Assembly: GCF_024505045.1 (NCBI RefSeq)
Contig: NZ_JANIBM010000006.1
Location: 1-64,000 of the forward strand
Source of the DNA: Methylomonas aurea
GTDB taxonomy: Bacteria > Pseudomonadota > Gammaproteobacteria > Methylococcales > Methylomonadaceae
DNA: 64,000 nt
Direction of reading: 5' to 3'
Position 1 is the stretch's first letter. Each line of letters starts with the position of its first letter. Of this stretch, positions 26,513 to 35,948 are shown piece after piece. Made by a program: the position numbers and the translations under genes. The notes beneath the pieces were generated by a model. The model searched no databases and was not told the origin of the DNA. It worked only from the letters and a program-made list of their open reading frames with translations.

Positions 26513-28954
26513 TCAGTATTTAACCGAAAAGTTGATCATCAACTCTTGCGGCCGGCCGCGGCTGCTCTGCGACGGTCGGTAGCGTTCGTCGAGCAGATTC
26601 TTGCCGATCAGGTCGATGCTGATGCTGTGGCCGCCGGCTTGCCAGGTGTAACCGACTAGCGCATTGACCAGCGCATAGCTTTGGTAGGCCGAACTCGGCG
26701 TGTCCGGTAACAAGGTTTGGTCGAACACCAAGTTGACGCCACCGCCGATATGCAGCCCTTGCAGCGGGCCGGCGTCGAAATCGTAGCGGGTCCACAGATT
26801 GGCCAGATGCGGCGCGCTCATCTGCAATGGCGCATTGTGAAAGCGCAACGCGTTCTTGTAGTAGGCGCGACCGGTCGCGTCCAGCGTATTCGGATCCTGG
26901 GCCAGGATGGCGGCGTCGTTGCCGGTGAATTCGGTAATTTTGGCATCCATGAAGCTGTAGGACAGGTACAACTGCCAGTTGTCGGCCAGCCTGGCCGTGG
27001 CGTCCCATTCGATACCGCGCGAGCGCTGCTTGCCGGTGGGGACGCCGTAGATGGTCGTGATACCCAAGCCGTCGGTCACGGCCAGGTCGTTGACGATGTT
27101 TTTGTTTTCGATGTCGAAGAAGGTGAGTGTGCTCGACAGGCGGCCGTCGAACAGTTCTGCTTTCAGGCCGATGTCCACCCCGCGGCCCTCGCTCGGCTCG
27201 GGGATGCCGCGGCTGCCGTCCAGATTGTTGACAAAAAACGTGGCAGGGACGAAGGATTCGGCATAGGTGGCGAAGGCGGTCCATTCCGGCGTGATTTTGT
27301 AGAGCAGGCCGTACTGGGGCGTGACTCGGCTGACGCTGGTTTGCGGTTGGGCGACGTTGGTCAGGCCGTCGGTGACTTGGCTGGTCGTAGAAGTCCAGCG
27401 CCAGCCGGCCAGTGCCAGCAAGCGGTCGCCGAACAGGCCCAGTGTGGTACCGCCGTACACCGATTTGTCGACTGCGCCGACGTCCTGGTTGAAGCTGCCG
27501 GCGGTCAAGGCCGCTAGCGGAATCGCGGTATTGCGGTTCCAGGTCGCCGGGTTGCCCAAGTCCCACCGCGGCAGCGGCGAGCCGATCGGATTGTTGCCCA
27601 AGGCCGGATCGTTCGGCGCCTGGCCGGCATTACGGTGGAAATTGCGGTCGACATACTGGCCGCCGAGCAATAAGCGCAGGCTGGCGAAACCCAGATCGTA
27701 TTTACCGACGCCCTGAATTTCGATGGTATCGTCGCGATTGGTATAGTTCTGGAACCGAACCCGCCGGCCTTGCATTAGCGTGGCGTTGTTGGACATGCCC
27801 AGGTTGCCGCTGAACAAGGCCTCGATATCGTATTCCAGATGCGAATAGCCTGCGCGCAGATTCCAGTGTTCGTCGGCTTTGACGTCGATCCAACTGCTGA
27901 AATTGTTGGTTTTGCTGTGACGGAAGTCGCTATAGGCCATGCTGTTCCAGGTATCCGCCAGCCCCGGCACGTCGACGCCGGACAGGTTGGGGTCTGCAGT
28001 GCTGGGGACCAATCCTGCCCAGGTGTTATAGCCCGGTTTTTGCATCAATTGCGGTTCTTCGATCTTTTCGAAGTGTTCGAATTTCAGCGATACGCTGAGC
28101 CGGTCGCTGGGTTGCCAGAGCAGGGATGGCGATATGTTCCAGGAATGGGCGTCGTAAGCGTCCCAGTAATGCATGTCCTGGTCGTAGGACGCCGCCAAGC
28201 GGTAGGCCAGCGTGGCGGAGGCCGGGCCGGTGACGTCGGCATCGAAGCGGTATTCGCCGTAAGAGCCGTAGCGAGCGTCGGCGCTGGCGGCAAACCGGCG
28301 CTGCGGTTGTTTGGTGATGACGTTGACGATGCCGCCCGGCGCGACCTGGCCGTATAAAAACGAGGCCGGGCCTTTAACGACCTCGACTCTGGCGATGTTG
28401 GTGAAGTCGAAAATCGAGGGGCCGTGCACGCCGTCGCGCAGGATCTGGATATTGCCGCCGGCTAGCGAGCCCACGGTAAAGCCGCGGATGGCCAGATTGG
28501 CATTGCCTTCGTTGAAATCGTTGCTGCGGTAAGTGACGCCGGGCGAATAGCGGGCGATATCGAAAATGTCGCGCGGTTTCTGGTCGGCAATGAACGACTC
28601 GGTGAAGGCCTGCACCGCGAACGGCAGCTCGCGGATCGGCGAATCGAAACGGGAGCCGGATACCGAGTTGGAGGCGCTGTAACCGCGGTCGAGTTGGCTG
28701 GACACTTCGAACGGCGACACCTTGACTCCGACCAGTTCGTCGATATCCATGTCGGCGACCGCTTTGCCTGCGCCTGCGGCAGCCGATTCACCAGCCGTTT
28801 CGGCAAGCGGTTGTGCGGGCTCTAATGTGCCCAGCGGGCTACCGGTGTGTTGCGCTACGCCCGCCGCCGCGGCGATAGGCTGCTCGGCGCCGAGCGCCAA
28901 ACCGGCCGCGACTGCGGCTAGCCCGCCGAATTCGGGCCAACGTCGTTTCATCAT
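26513..28954 (-). CDS. TonB-dependent siderophore-type receptor
   Basis: The 813-aa outer-membrane receptor starts at an ATG (28954) with GGGAGG six bases upstream; a longer frame is spurious. A signal peptide and Ala-rich linker lead to DIDELVGVKVSPFEVSS, which serves as TonB-box region and reminds me of receptors in Verrucomicrobia-like groups. The plug (ELPFAVQAFTESFIADQ, LAIRGFTVGSLAGGNIQILRDGVHG, VEVVKGPASFLYGQVAPGGIVNVITKQP) and the barrel ending (QELMINFSVKY) are typical of the TonB-siderophore receptor group. There is no STN signalling domain. As first gene of the YfiR/kinase/GGDEF-EAL operon it probably supplies the ligand, or occupancy signal, to that pathway. Substrate unknown. Confidence 0.88.
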   Translation of the reverse strand: MMKRRWPEFGGLAAVAAGLALGAEQPIAAAAGVAQHTGSPLGTLEPAQPLAETAGESAAAGAGKAVADMDIDELVGVKVSPFEVSSQLDRGYSASNSVSGSRFDSPIRELPFAVQAFTESFIADQKPRDIFDIARYSPGVTYRSNDFNEGNANLAIRGFTVGSLAGGNIQILRDGVHGPSIFDFTNIARVEVVKGPASFLYGQVAPGGIVNVITKQPQRRFAASADARYGSYGEYRFDADVTGPASATLAYRLAASYDQDMHYWDAYDAHSWNISPSLLWQPSDRLSVSLKFEHFEKIEEPQLMQKPGYNTWAGLVPSTADPNLSGVDVPGLADTWNSMAYSDFRHSKTNNFSSWIDVKADEHWNLRAGYSHLEYDIEALFSGNLGMSNNATLMQGRRVRFQNYTNRDDTIEIQGVGKYDLGFASLRLLLGGQYVDRNFHRNAGQAPNDPALGNNPIGSPLPRWDLGNPATWNRNTAIPLAALTAGSFNQDVGAVDKSVYGGTTLGLFGDRLLALAGWRWTSTTSQVTDGLTNVAQPQTSVSRVTPQYGLLYKITPEWTAFATYAESFVPATFFVNNLDGSRGIPEPSEGRGVDIGLKAELFDGRLSSTLTFFDIENKNIVNDLAVTDGLGITTIYGVPTGKQRSRGIEWDATARLADNWQLYLSYSFMDAKITEFTGNDAAILAQDPNTLDATGRAYYKNALRFHNAPLQMSAPHLANLWTRYDFDAGPLQGLHIGGGVNLVFDQTLLPDTPSSAYQSYALVNALVGYTWQAGGHSISIDLIGKNLLDERYRPSQSSRGRPQELMINFSVKY

Positions 28955-29090
28955 CAGGCCTCCCGAATAGGGGTTGATCTGGGGTGCCGTCCGGATTGGC
29001 CGAGATGGGATTCCGCCCGCTGACCGCATCGGCGAGCCGGTTGCGGGAGAATAGTAGCACGCACCCGGCTTGGGGATTGCAGCTAAGCTA

Positions 29091-31967
29091 TCACTGCATA
29101 TAGCGGCGCCACAGCCGCTCGACTTCGCCGCGCAATTCGGCAAATTCGCTGCCGTCTGCGGTGGCGCTGAGCCCTTGCAACACTTGGTGGTGGCCGAAAT
29201 CGCGGTAAGCGCAGTAGGCCTGCTTCAGCAACTCTGCGTCGGCGGCCGGCATCAAACCGTGCTGTTGCAGGCCTTGCAAAAGGCGTACGTTGTCGGTGTA
29301 GGTGGCAAGGTCAGGATAGTGTGCGGCGCCGGCCAGAATCGAGTATTGGACGATGAACTCGATGTCGGCGATGCCGCCAGCGCTGTGTTTCAGGTCGAAT
29401 ACCGCCGGGTCTTTCGGCGCCAGATTGTCGCGCATCTTTTCCCGCATTTCCCGCACTTGGGTCCTCAATTCGGCCGGATCGCGCGGCAGCGCCAGAACCC
29501 GGGCCCGAATCGCTTCGTAATCGGCTTGCAAATGCTTGTCGCCGGCGACGAAACGGCCGCGCACCAGGGCCTGGTGTTCCCAGGTCCAGGCTTGGTCCCG
29601 CAGATAGGCTTCATAATGGCCGATATGGGTCACGAGCAAACCGGAATCGCCATTCGGCCGCAGGCGCAGGTCGGCCTCGTACAATACGCCGGACAGCATC
29701 TTGGTATCCAGGATATGGCGGATTTTCTGGCCCAGCCGCAAATAGAACTGGGCCGTGCCGATCGGCTTTTCGCCGTCGGTGGCGGCGTTACCGTCGGCGC
29801 AATCGTACAGAAACACCAGGTCCAGGTCGGAGCCGTAACCGAGCTCGATGCCGCCGAATTTGCCGAACGCGATGACGGCGAAAGCGGCCGGACCCGGGCC
29901 GGTGCCGGGCGGGCAGCCGTGCTTGGCGGCCAGCATGTGCCAGGCCCGTTCCAGTACCTGCTCCAGAATCGCTTCGGCGATCCAGGTCAGATAGTCGCTG
30001 ACGATCATCACCGGAATCGCGCCCATGATGTCGGCGGCGGCGACTCGCAACACATTCAGGTGTTTGAACTGGCGCAGCGCAATCATCAACTGTTCGCCGT
30101 CCTGCTGGTCGACTTTATTCAGCGCCCGCTGCAAGTCTTCGCGCAGGGCCTGTTTCTGCAACGGCTCGTACAGCGAGCGGGTGTCCAGCAGTTCGTCGAA
30201 CAAGATCGGATACTGCGCCAGATACTCGCAGATCCAGGGACTGGCCGCGGCCAGCGTGATCAGTTGTTGTAAGGCATCGGGGTTTTCCGCCAGCAAGGCC
30301 AGATAGACGTTACGGCCGGATACGGCTTCGAACAGTTGCAAGATGCGCAGCAAGGTGGTGTCGGCGTGCTCGCTGCCGGCAACCTGTTCGATCAGCTTCG
30401 GCATCAGCCGGTCCAGCACGGCGGCGCCTTTGGCGGTCATGCGTTTTACCGCGTGGGATTCCTTAAAATCGGCGACGGCTTTTTGCATGGCCAGCGGGTT
30501 GGCGAAACCGTAATCTGCCAGCGCCTCCAGCGCCTGTTCGTCGTCGGCTCCGGCGGTCCAGACCAGGCGCGCGCTTTGCCGCTTGTTGTCCTGTTCGCTG
30601 AGCGAAAACACCTGTTCGAAAATTTCGTGGACCGAGGCGCGCACCCGATCCAGTTCCTGCTTGAATTCGTGCCAGTCGGCGAAATCCAGCGAATAGGCCA
30701 GCAGCAATTGCGCTCGCGGTTCGCTGGGCAAATCGTGGGTTTGCTTGTCCTGATATTCCTGGATGTGGTTTTCCACCCGCCGCAGAAAGCGGTAGCCGAA
30801 CTTCAGCGTAGCGACGTCGTCGTCGCGCATCAATTGCAACTCGCGCAGCACGTCCAATACGGTCTGAATTTCCCGTTGCTGCAGCGCGGCCTCCTGGCCG
30901 CCGCGGATCAGTTGGAAGGCCTGGCCGATAAACTCCACCTCGCGGATACCGCCGGGGCCGAGCTTGACGTTTTCCATCCGGTCTTTGCGCCGCAACTCCT
31001 GTGTGATCTGGAATTTCAGCGAACGCAATTCTTCGAAGGCACCGTAGTCCAGATAACGCCGGTAAACGAAGGGTTTGATCATCGCCGCCAGTTGCTTGCC
31101 ACTGACGAAATCGCCCGCCACTTGGCGCGCCTTGATCATCGCGTAGCGTTCCCATTCCCGGGCCTGCGTCAGGTAATACTGCTCCATGCCGTCGAAGTTC
31201 ATGATCAACGGGCCGCTGTCGCCGAACGGCCGCAGCCTGACGTCGGTGCGGAACACGAAACCGTCCACGGTGATTTCGTCCAGCATTTTCACCAGCGAGC
31301 GGCACAGGCGGGTGAAAAATTCCTCGTAGCTGATTTCTTTTTTGCCGTTCAGCACGCCGTCCTCGGCGTAGGCGAAAATCAGATCGATGTCGGACGAGTA
31401 ATTCAGCTCCCAGGCGCCGAGTTTGCCCATGCCGAGCACGACGATATTGAACGGGGTGGTGTCGGCCAGCGTCGGCGTGCCCCAGCGCTGGCAGGCCTGA
31501 CGGTATAAAAAATCCAACGCGGTCTGGATGCAGGTTTCCGCTAGTGCGGTCAGGTCGGCCAGGGTTTCGTCCAGATCGGACCAGCCGGCCAGATCGCGCC
31601 AGGCGATTCTGACCATTTCCCTGCGGCGGAACTGCCGCAGCGCGCTGGCCAAGGCCGGTTCGGCGTCGGCGGCCGCGACGCTGGCGGCTAATGCGTCCGG
31701 ATAATCCTGGCGACGCAGTGGTGCGAACAGATCGCCCGAGCCGACCAGCTCCGGCAGCAGGCCGGGATGGCGCAGCCAGTTGTCGCTGATGAACTGGCTG
31801 CAGGCGCATACCTTCAATATCGAGGCACGGAAGCGTTCGTCGTCGAATGCCGCCAGATGTTCGGGGGTAGAAACCTCGGCCAGTCTGGCGCAAAAATCGC
31901 CGGCCCAGGCTTGCAATTCATCGGGTAAGTGCGCCGAATGCTGCGACAACGAATCGAAAAGCGTCAT
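29091..31967 (-). CDS. glnE: Glutamine synthetase adenylyltransferase/deadenylylase
   Basis: The 958-aa bifunctional enzyme attaches and removes AMP on glutamine synthetase in response to PII, tuning nitrogen assimilation. Two nucleotidyltransferase domains are visible: the N-terminal deadenylylase GMGKLGAWELNYSSDIDLIF (about 178-198) and the C-terminal adenylyltransferase AFGKFGGIELGYGSDLDLVF (about 700-720). LGPGGIREVEFIGQAFQLIRG follows the first and AGGIADIEFIVQYSIL the second. Length is standard. It stands alone upstream of the receptor operon and is divergent from the cytochrome gene. Confidence 0.96.
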   Translation of the reverse strand: MTLFDSLSQHSAHLPDELQAWAGDFCARLAEVSTPEHLAAFDDERFRASILKVCACSQFISDNWLRHPGLLPELVGSGDLFAPLRRQDYPDALAASVAAADAEPALASALRQFRRREMVRIAWRDLAGWSDLDETLADLTALAETCIQTALDFLYRQACQRWGTPTLADTTPFNIVVLGMGKLGAWELNYSSDIDLIFAYAEDGVLNGKKEISYEEFFTRLCRSLVKMLDEITVDGFVFRTDVRLRPFGDSGPLIMNFDGMEQYYLTQAREWERYAMIKARQVAGDFVSGKQLAAMIKPFVYRRYLDYGAFEELRSLKFQITQELRRKDRMENVKLGPGGIREVEFIGQAFQLIRGGQEAALQQREIQTVLDVLRELQLMRDDDVATLKFGYRFLRRVENHIQEYQDKQTHDLPSEPRAQLLLAYSLDFADWHEFKQELDRVRASVHEIFEQVFSLSEQDNKRQSARLVWTAGADDEQALEALADYGFANPLAMQKAVADFKESHAVKRMTAKGAAVLDRLMPKLIEQVAGSEHADTTLLRILQLFEAVSGRNVYLALLAENPDALQQLITLAAASPWICEYLAQYPILFDELLDTRSLYEPLQKQALREDLQRALNKVDQQDGEQLMIALRQFKHLNVLRVAAADIMGAIPVMIVSDYLTWIAEAILEQVLERAWHMLAAKHGCPPGTGPGPAAFAVIAFGKFGGIELGYGSDLDLVFLYDCADGNAATDGEKPIGTAQFYLRLGQKIRHILDTKMLSGVLYEADLRLRPNGDSGLLVTHIGHYEAYLRDQAWTWEHQALVRGRFVAGDKHLQADYEAIRARVLALPRDPAELRTQVREMREKMRDNLAPKDPAVFDLKHSAGGIADIEFIVQYSILAGAAHYPDLATYTDNVRLLQGLQQHGLMPAADAELLKQAYCAYRDFGHHQVLQGLSATADGSEFAELRGEVERLWRRYMQ

Positions 31968-32133
31968 AGGCCGGTTCCTGTAGTTGTAAACGGAAGGGCA
32001 TGATACCTAAACTGCCGAGGTCTGAATAACAATATCCACACGATGATTAAGGCATGCTTCCGCAGCGTTTTCCCGGCATACTGGCATTGATGCTTTAAGC
32101 TCGCACGCAGCCAGCCCAAAGGGGGCTATCACT

Positions 32134-32613
32134 ATGAAAAAAATTTACCCAATACTCGTTTTATTCTCGGCAGCGGTAGCCTGTTCGGCGCCGGAGCAAC
32201 AAAACCTGAATAGCCCAGGCGGCTGGAGCCAAACCGGAACGCCGGCACTGCATGCGGTGCGCGACGGCAAATTGCGCGAACTGATGGACCGAATGGACAG
32301 CCTGATGCATGAGCGGTTTATGACGGAGACGCAAATCGATGCGGAACGGCGCAAGTACGCGCGGCAGATTGCCGAGACTGCGCAAAGCCTGTCGGCGAAC
32401 GTCGACACCATCATCGCCAGCCTACCCGGTCTGAACCTGACCGCGGACGAACAAATTGCGTTTCGCGCGTTGGCGGCAAAGCTGCGTAGCGAAATGGGCT
32501 TGTTGCAACGCCAAGCCGAATCAAACCGTATCGATCAAATCAGCGACAACCTGCATGAAATCAACACGACTTGCACCGCATGCCACGCTTTGTTTCGAAA
32601 ATTGGAGGATTAG
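32134..32613 (+). CDS. Cytochrome c'-like lipoprotein
   Basis: The 159-aa protein carries a lipoprotein signal (LVLFSAAVAC, cysteine at 17), then predicted long helices (RELMDRMDSLMHERFMTE, YARQIAETAQSL, RSEMGLLQRQAE) and a single heme motif CTACH at 147-151 near the C-terminus. A C-terminal CXXCH after a four-helix bundle is the layout of the cytochrome c' and c556 group. As a lipoprotein it would be held at a membrane in the periplasm. The next gene, a porin, begins one base after its stop, so the two are translationally linked. Electron transfer or gas/ligand binding are both possible. Confidence 0.75.
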   Translation: MKKIYPILVLFSAAVACSAPEQQNLNSPGGWSQTGTPALHAVRDGKLRELMDRMDSLMHERFMTETQIDAERRKYARQIAETAQSLSANVDTIIASLPGLNLTADEQIAFRALAAKLRSEMGLLQRQAESNRIDQISDNLHEINTTCTACHALFRKLED

Positions 32614-32614
32614 G

Positions 32615-34108
32615 GTGATCGTGCGGCGTCACTTTTTTCTGAAATTGGCAATGCTGCTGGCATTTTGGGGGGCGTTGCCAGGTTTGGCGGCGGCTGACGA
32701 CGACATCAAGGCACTCTTGGGAGCGATGAGTCGGCAGATCGAGGAGTTGAAACAACAGGTAGCGCAGTCCAATCAGCGCATCGGCCGGTTGGAGCAGGAA
32801 CTGGGGCATTATCGCAACGAGCGACAAGCGCTGGCGCATGATACCGCGGCCGATCACGACCACGCTCTGCCCGCCCCGGTAGCCTCGCCCAAGAATGTCG
32901 ACTCCGGGATCAAGCCGCACGCGGCGGTAGCGGTGGAAGCCGGGGATATCCGGGGGACTTTGAAGCTTCCCGGTACCGACACCTCGGTGGGTTTGGGCGG
33001 ATTTGTCAAAACCGACCTGCTGTTCAGCAGCGTCAGCGCCGGGCGCGACCGCTTGGGCGACCAGCAATTGGCGATGGCGCAGATTCCGGTCGGCGCCGCC
33101 GGCGAACGTAGCCAGATTGCTTTCCACGCCAAGGAAAGCCGCTTGTGGTTCAAGTCGTTTACACCGAGTGCATGGGGCGACGTCAACACCTTCGTTGAAC
33201 TGGATTTTTACGGCGATCCGGCAACCTATACTTATACTCCGCGCTTGCGCCACGCCTACGGCTCGTTCGGCCATCTGCTGGCCGGCCAAACCTGGACTAC
33301 GTTTTTGAACGCGTCGGCCTTACCCGACAATCTGGATGTCGGCGGCTCGGCCGGCGCCTTGGCTAGTCTGCGTCAGCCTCTGGTACGCTGGACCGAGACG
33401 TTCACCTGGCTGGATACGCCGATGGAGTGGTTGCTGGCGCTGGAGGCTCCGCGCAGCCGGCTTTGGGTGGACAACCATCTGGAGACCGCAGCGGCGAATC
33501 GGGCCGCGGCGGGCGACCCTAATCTGGATGCAGCCTATTGGACGACGCCGAACGCCGACCGCTACCCGGACTTGGCGGCCCGGCTGAATTTGAGTCCGGA
33601 ATGGGGCAACGTGTCGCTGGCCGCGCTCGCCAGGCAGTTGCGTTATACCAACGGTAACACCGGCTACCGCCAGGATGCTTGGGGCGGCGGCGTCAACCTG
33701 TCCGGCAGGATCAATACCTTCGGCTTGGATAACATCCGCTTCATGGCGCATTACGGCAAGGGCGACGGCCGCTACGTGTCTACGGCCAATACGTTCGCCG
33801 ATGCCGCGCTGGATAGCCACGGCGCGATAGAGTTGTCGGAGAGCTACGGCGCTATGCTGGCCTACCAGCATTGGTGGGACAAACAATGGCGTTCCAGCGT
33901 GACTTACGGCTTCGCCCAAACCGACTATCCGTACTATGCCAATCCGGTATTGACCCGGCAGGTGCAATCGCTGCACGCGAATTTGTTATGGAGCCCGGTC
34001 AGCCAGGCCATGCTCGGTGTGGAATATACCTATGCCGACCGAGAACTGATTGATGGTCGGGACGGGATTTTGCAGCGGGTGCAGTTTTCAGCGAAATATA
34101 GTTTTTAA
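32615..34108 (+). CDS. DcaP-like outer-membrane porin
   Basis: The 497-aa protein most likely begins at GTG 32615, six bases after GGAGG within the end of the cytochrome gene; the frame is open further upstream, but that part lies in the cytochrome coding sequence. It has a signal peptide (LAMLLAFWGALPGLAAA), a trimerising coiled coil (about 25-60, DDIKALLGAMSRQIEELKQQ), then a barrel with porin-type segments (GGFVKTDLLFSSVSAG, NTFVELDFYG, LRHAYGSFGHLLAGQTWTTF) ending in Phe (QFSAKYSF). DcaP porins import dicarboxylates or related small acids. The pairing with a cytochrome is unusual and hints at a redox-active envelope function instead. Confidence 0.8.
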   Translation: MIVRRHFFLKLAMLLAFWGALPGLAAADDDIKALLGAMSRQIEELKQQVAQSNQRIGRLEQELGHYRNERQALAHDTAADHDHALPAPVASPKNVDSGIKPHAAVAVEAGDIRGTLKLPGTDTSVGLGGFVKTDLLFSSVSAGRDRLGDQQLAMAQIPVGAAGERSQIAFHAKESRLWFKSFTPSAWGDVNTFVELDFYGDPATYTYTPRLRHAYGSFGHLLAGQTWTTFLNASALPDNLDVGGSAGALASLRQPLVRWTETFTWLDTPMEWLLALEAPRSRLWVDNHLETAAANRAAAGDPNLDAAYWTTPNADRYPDLAARLNLSPEWGNVSLAALARQLRYTNGNTGYRQDAWGGGVNLSGRINTFGLDNIRFMAHYGKGDGRYVSTANTFADAALDSHGAIELSESYGAMLAYQHWWDKQWRSSVTYGFAQTDYPYYANPVLTRQVQSLHANLLWSPVSQAMLGVEYTYADRELIDGRDGILQRVQFSAKYSF

Positions 34109-34151
34109 TCGATTGAGTAATTTATTTGTCTACAAGCGATGGGGAGACGTA

Positions 34152-35138
34152 ATGAGTTTGCGTGAACATTATTGGCGTTTTTTAGCTAATTGTAGAAATC
34201 TGGCCACTTTTATAAAGGATATGTTAAAGCCTTACTATTATCCATTACAGCAACGAAATAATTTCGGTTTTTTTGCAGTGGATATCAAGGCCAGGATTGG
34301 TTTTTTTGCTCAATTAAGCTGGTGTCTTTATATTCTCGATCATTGTGAAAGGTTAGGCCTAAAGCCGATTTTGCTCTTGTCCAGTCCGTTTTATACTTTA
34401 AATGAGAAAGATAATTGGCTGGACTATTTTTTTCTGCCCCAGTACAGTATGGATGCGTTGAAAAAAGACCGACGTATTAAGGTTAGCCATATTTCCGATA
34501 TTGAACAGCTGGGTTTGCCGCAAAATGTGCCGCAAATGACTCTGGAGCGAGGTAATTATTTAATTAACAAATACTTGCCAATAAACGACTCTGTTTTGAG
34601 TTATGTTGAGGAGTTTGTAGGTGAAAACTTTGGAAAGGATTGCACGCTTGGGTTGCATTATCGCGGTACTGATAAAAAACTCGAAGCTAAACCTGTGGAA
34701 TGGGACGTAGCATTGGATAAGGTTTTCATTTATTTAAATAATAACAGTCAAGTGGATACATTGTTTGTGGCTAGTGATGAACAGGCATTTATCAAATGGC
34801 TTGAAGTTAATTTAGGTCATCGCGTTCGCGTGGTTTATCACAAGGACCATGTGCTTAGCGAGAACGGTCATCCTATACACACTAATCTCAATTCCGGATG
34901 TAACTATACTAAAGGTAAAGAGGCGCTGATTAATTGTTTGCTTCTTTCAAAATGTCATGCTTTAATTCGAACGTCGTCTTTTCTTTCCGGATGGGCTAGT
35001 GTATTTAATCCTAGTCTACCGGTGATTATGCTAAATAGGCCGTATACTAATACAACTTGGTTTCCGGATTCGCTTATTTTGCAGCGAGCGATTGATGAAT
35101 ATCTGCCGGATAAAACCAAGGAAATTTTTGAATCCTAA
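34152..35138 (+). CDS. Fucosyltransferase-like glycosyltransferase
   Basis: The 328-aa protein resembles the alpha-1,6-fucosyltransferase/NodZ-type fold: LGLHYRGTDKK (166-176) with the conserved HxRxTD region, DTLFVASDEQAFI (202-214) and ALIRTSSFLSGWASVFNP (270-287). It would transfer fucose from GDP-fucose to a cell-surface or secreted glycan. The ATG has GGGGAG eight bases upstream; a longer frame overlaps the porin and is not preferred. Base composition is very different from its neighbours (about 32% GC at 34561-34620 against about 68% in the porin), and transposase remnants follow, so it was probably transferred in. No other sugar gene is nearby. The donor sugar is inferred, not shown. 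Confidence 0.62.
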   Translation: MSLREHYWRFLANCRNLATFIKDMLKPYYYPLQQRNNFGFFAVDIKARIGFFAQLSWCLYILDHCERLGLKPILLLSSPFYTLNEKDNWLDYFFLPQYSMDALKKDRRIKVSHISDIEQLGLPQNVPQMTLERGNYLINKYLPINDSVLSYVEEFVGENFGKDCTLGLHYRGTDKKLEAKPVEWDVALDKVFIYLNNNSQVDTLFVASDEQAFIKWLEVNLGHRVRVVYHKDHVLSENGHPIHTNLNSGCNYTKGKEALINCLLLSKCHALIRTSSFLSGWASVFNPSLPVIMLNRPYTNTTWFPDSLILQRAIDEYLPDKTKEIFES

Positions 35139-35948
35139 GCGATTGTCAAAAAGGTAAGTAAATGCAGATAAGTAATCACGTAAATAATCATCTATAACGG
35201 ATTTTAAATTGATTCCCTACGGCGTCCATTATCTTAGTAACCTCTTCATGTAACTGTTGTTTTGACCAAGTAACAAAGCGTCGCCAATGGTATTTGGCGT
35301 GTTGCCACCTTCTAAGCTCCTGTCTAATTTTTGGACAGGACAGGTTAATAACCCTGGTCAATTTTCAGCCGGAATTCGGCCTCTTACATGTTCAATTTTC
35401 AACTGGCGCCAACAATATCGGCTACCGTAGAAAATGAATGCCCCTTGTGAAGGACCAGTAACCCAAGTGCACGACGACGGTAGTCGGGATAATGATGATG
35501 TTCTGCTAATTCGTGGAGTGTAATTGGTCGCTCCTGAAACATTTCGGCTTTTTCAGGGACGACTAATTAATTTTCGGCCAAACTGATGGCAATGCAGCTG
35601 TTTTTCAACAGCCTGTTAAAAGACTGGGTCTGGTTTTCATTGAAACCATTTGCCGTAGCATGGCGAATTGAACGAGTTTGTTTATTTTATTTATTTTTCG
35701 GTATTTGCTTGACGACACGCAGCTTGATGTAGTCTCAAGCTTTGTTTGTCGGGATTCAATTATGGTGTTTACTGCGGCAATAATGCCAGTTTATCCAATG
35801 GACTGGAAATGCATGTCGGCCTATCTATTCGTCATTTGTACGTGTATCGGACAGCGGGTATGGATTTCCACGGAGGATCGTGGGAATCAGGTATTCAGAT
35901 AACGATGAGAAGGGGGCGGTATCAAAGCCAGATTGAGCGGGAAAATTA
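35139..35948. other. AT-rich scar region with mobile-element debris
   Basis: This 810-base stretch holds transposase remnants (35188-35542) and, at 35746-35952 on the plus strand, a 68-codon open frame with a TTG start (fragment SIRHLYVYRTAGMDFHGGSWESG) that might be the 3' end of a lost gene but has no ribosome site and no family I recognise. No complete gene is seen. Confidence 0.55.
35188..35542 (-). pseudogene. Remnants of IS630-like and second transposase
   Basis: Minus strand 35542-35399 encodes 47 residues, starting MFQERPITLHELAEHHHYPD and continuing RRRALGLLVLHKGHSFSTVADIVGAS, the helix-turn-helix start of IS630-family transposases, then stops. Minus strand 35364-35188 encodes a second fragment without a start codon (IRQELRRWQHAKYHWRRFVTW then FKIRYR and stop) that looks like a transposase C-terminus. 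The two may be ends of one element with an internal deletion, or two different elements. The DDE catalytic core is missing. Confidence 0.6.

Noticed and set aside
28955..29090. Possible cobalamin riboswitch before the siderophore receptor
   Set aside because: The minus strand has CCCGCAAC flanked by GCCGG-type sequence as in B12 riboswitches, but the gap is only 136 bases, there is no B12 box with the CCAGGAGACC form, and the needed 5' parts would fall in glnE.
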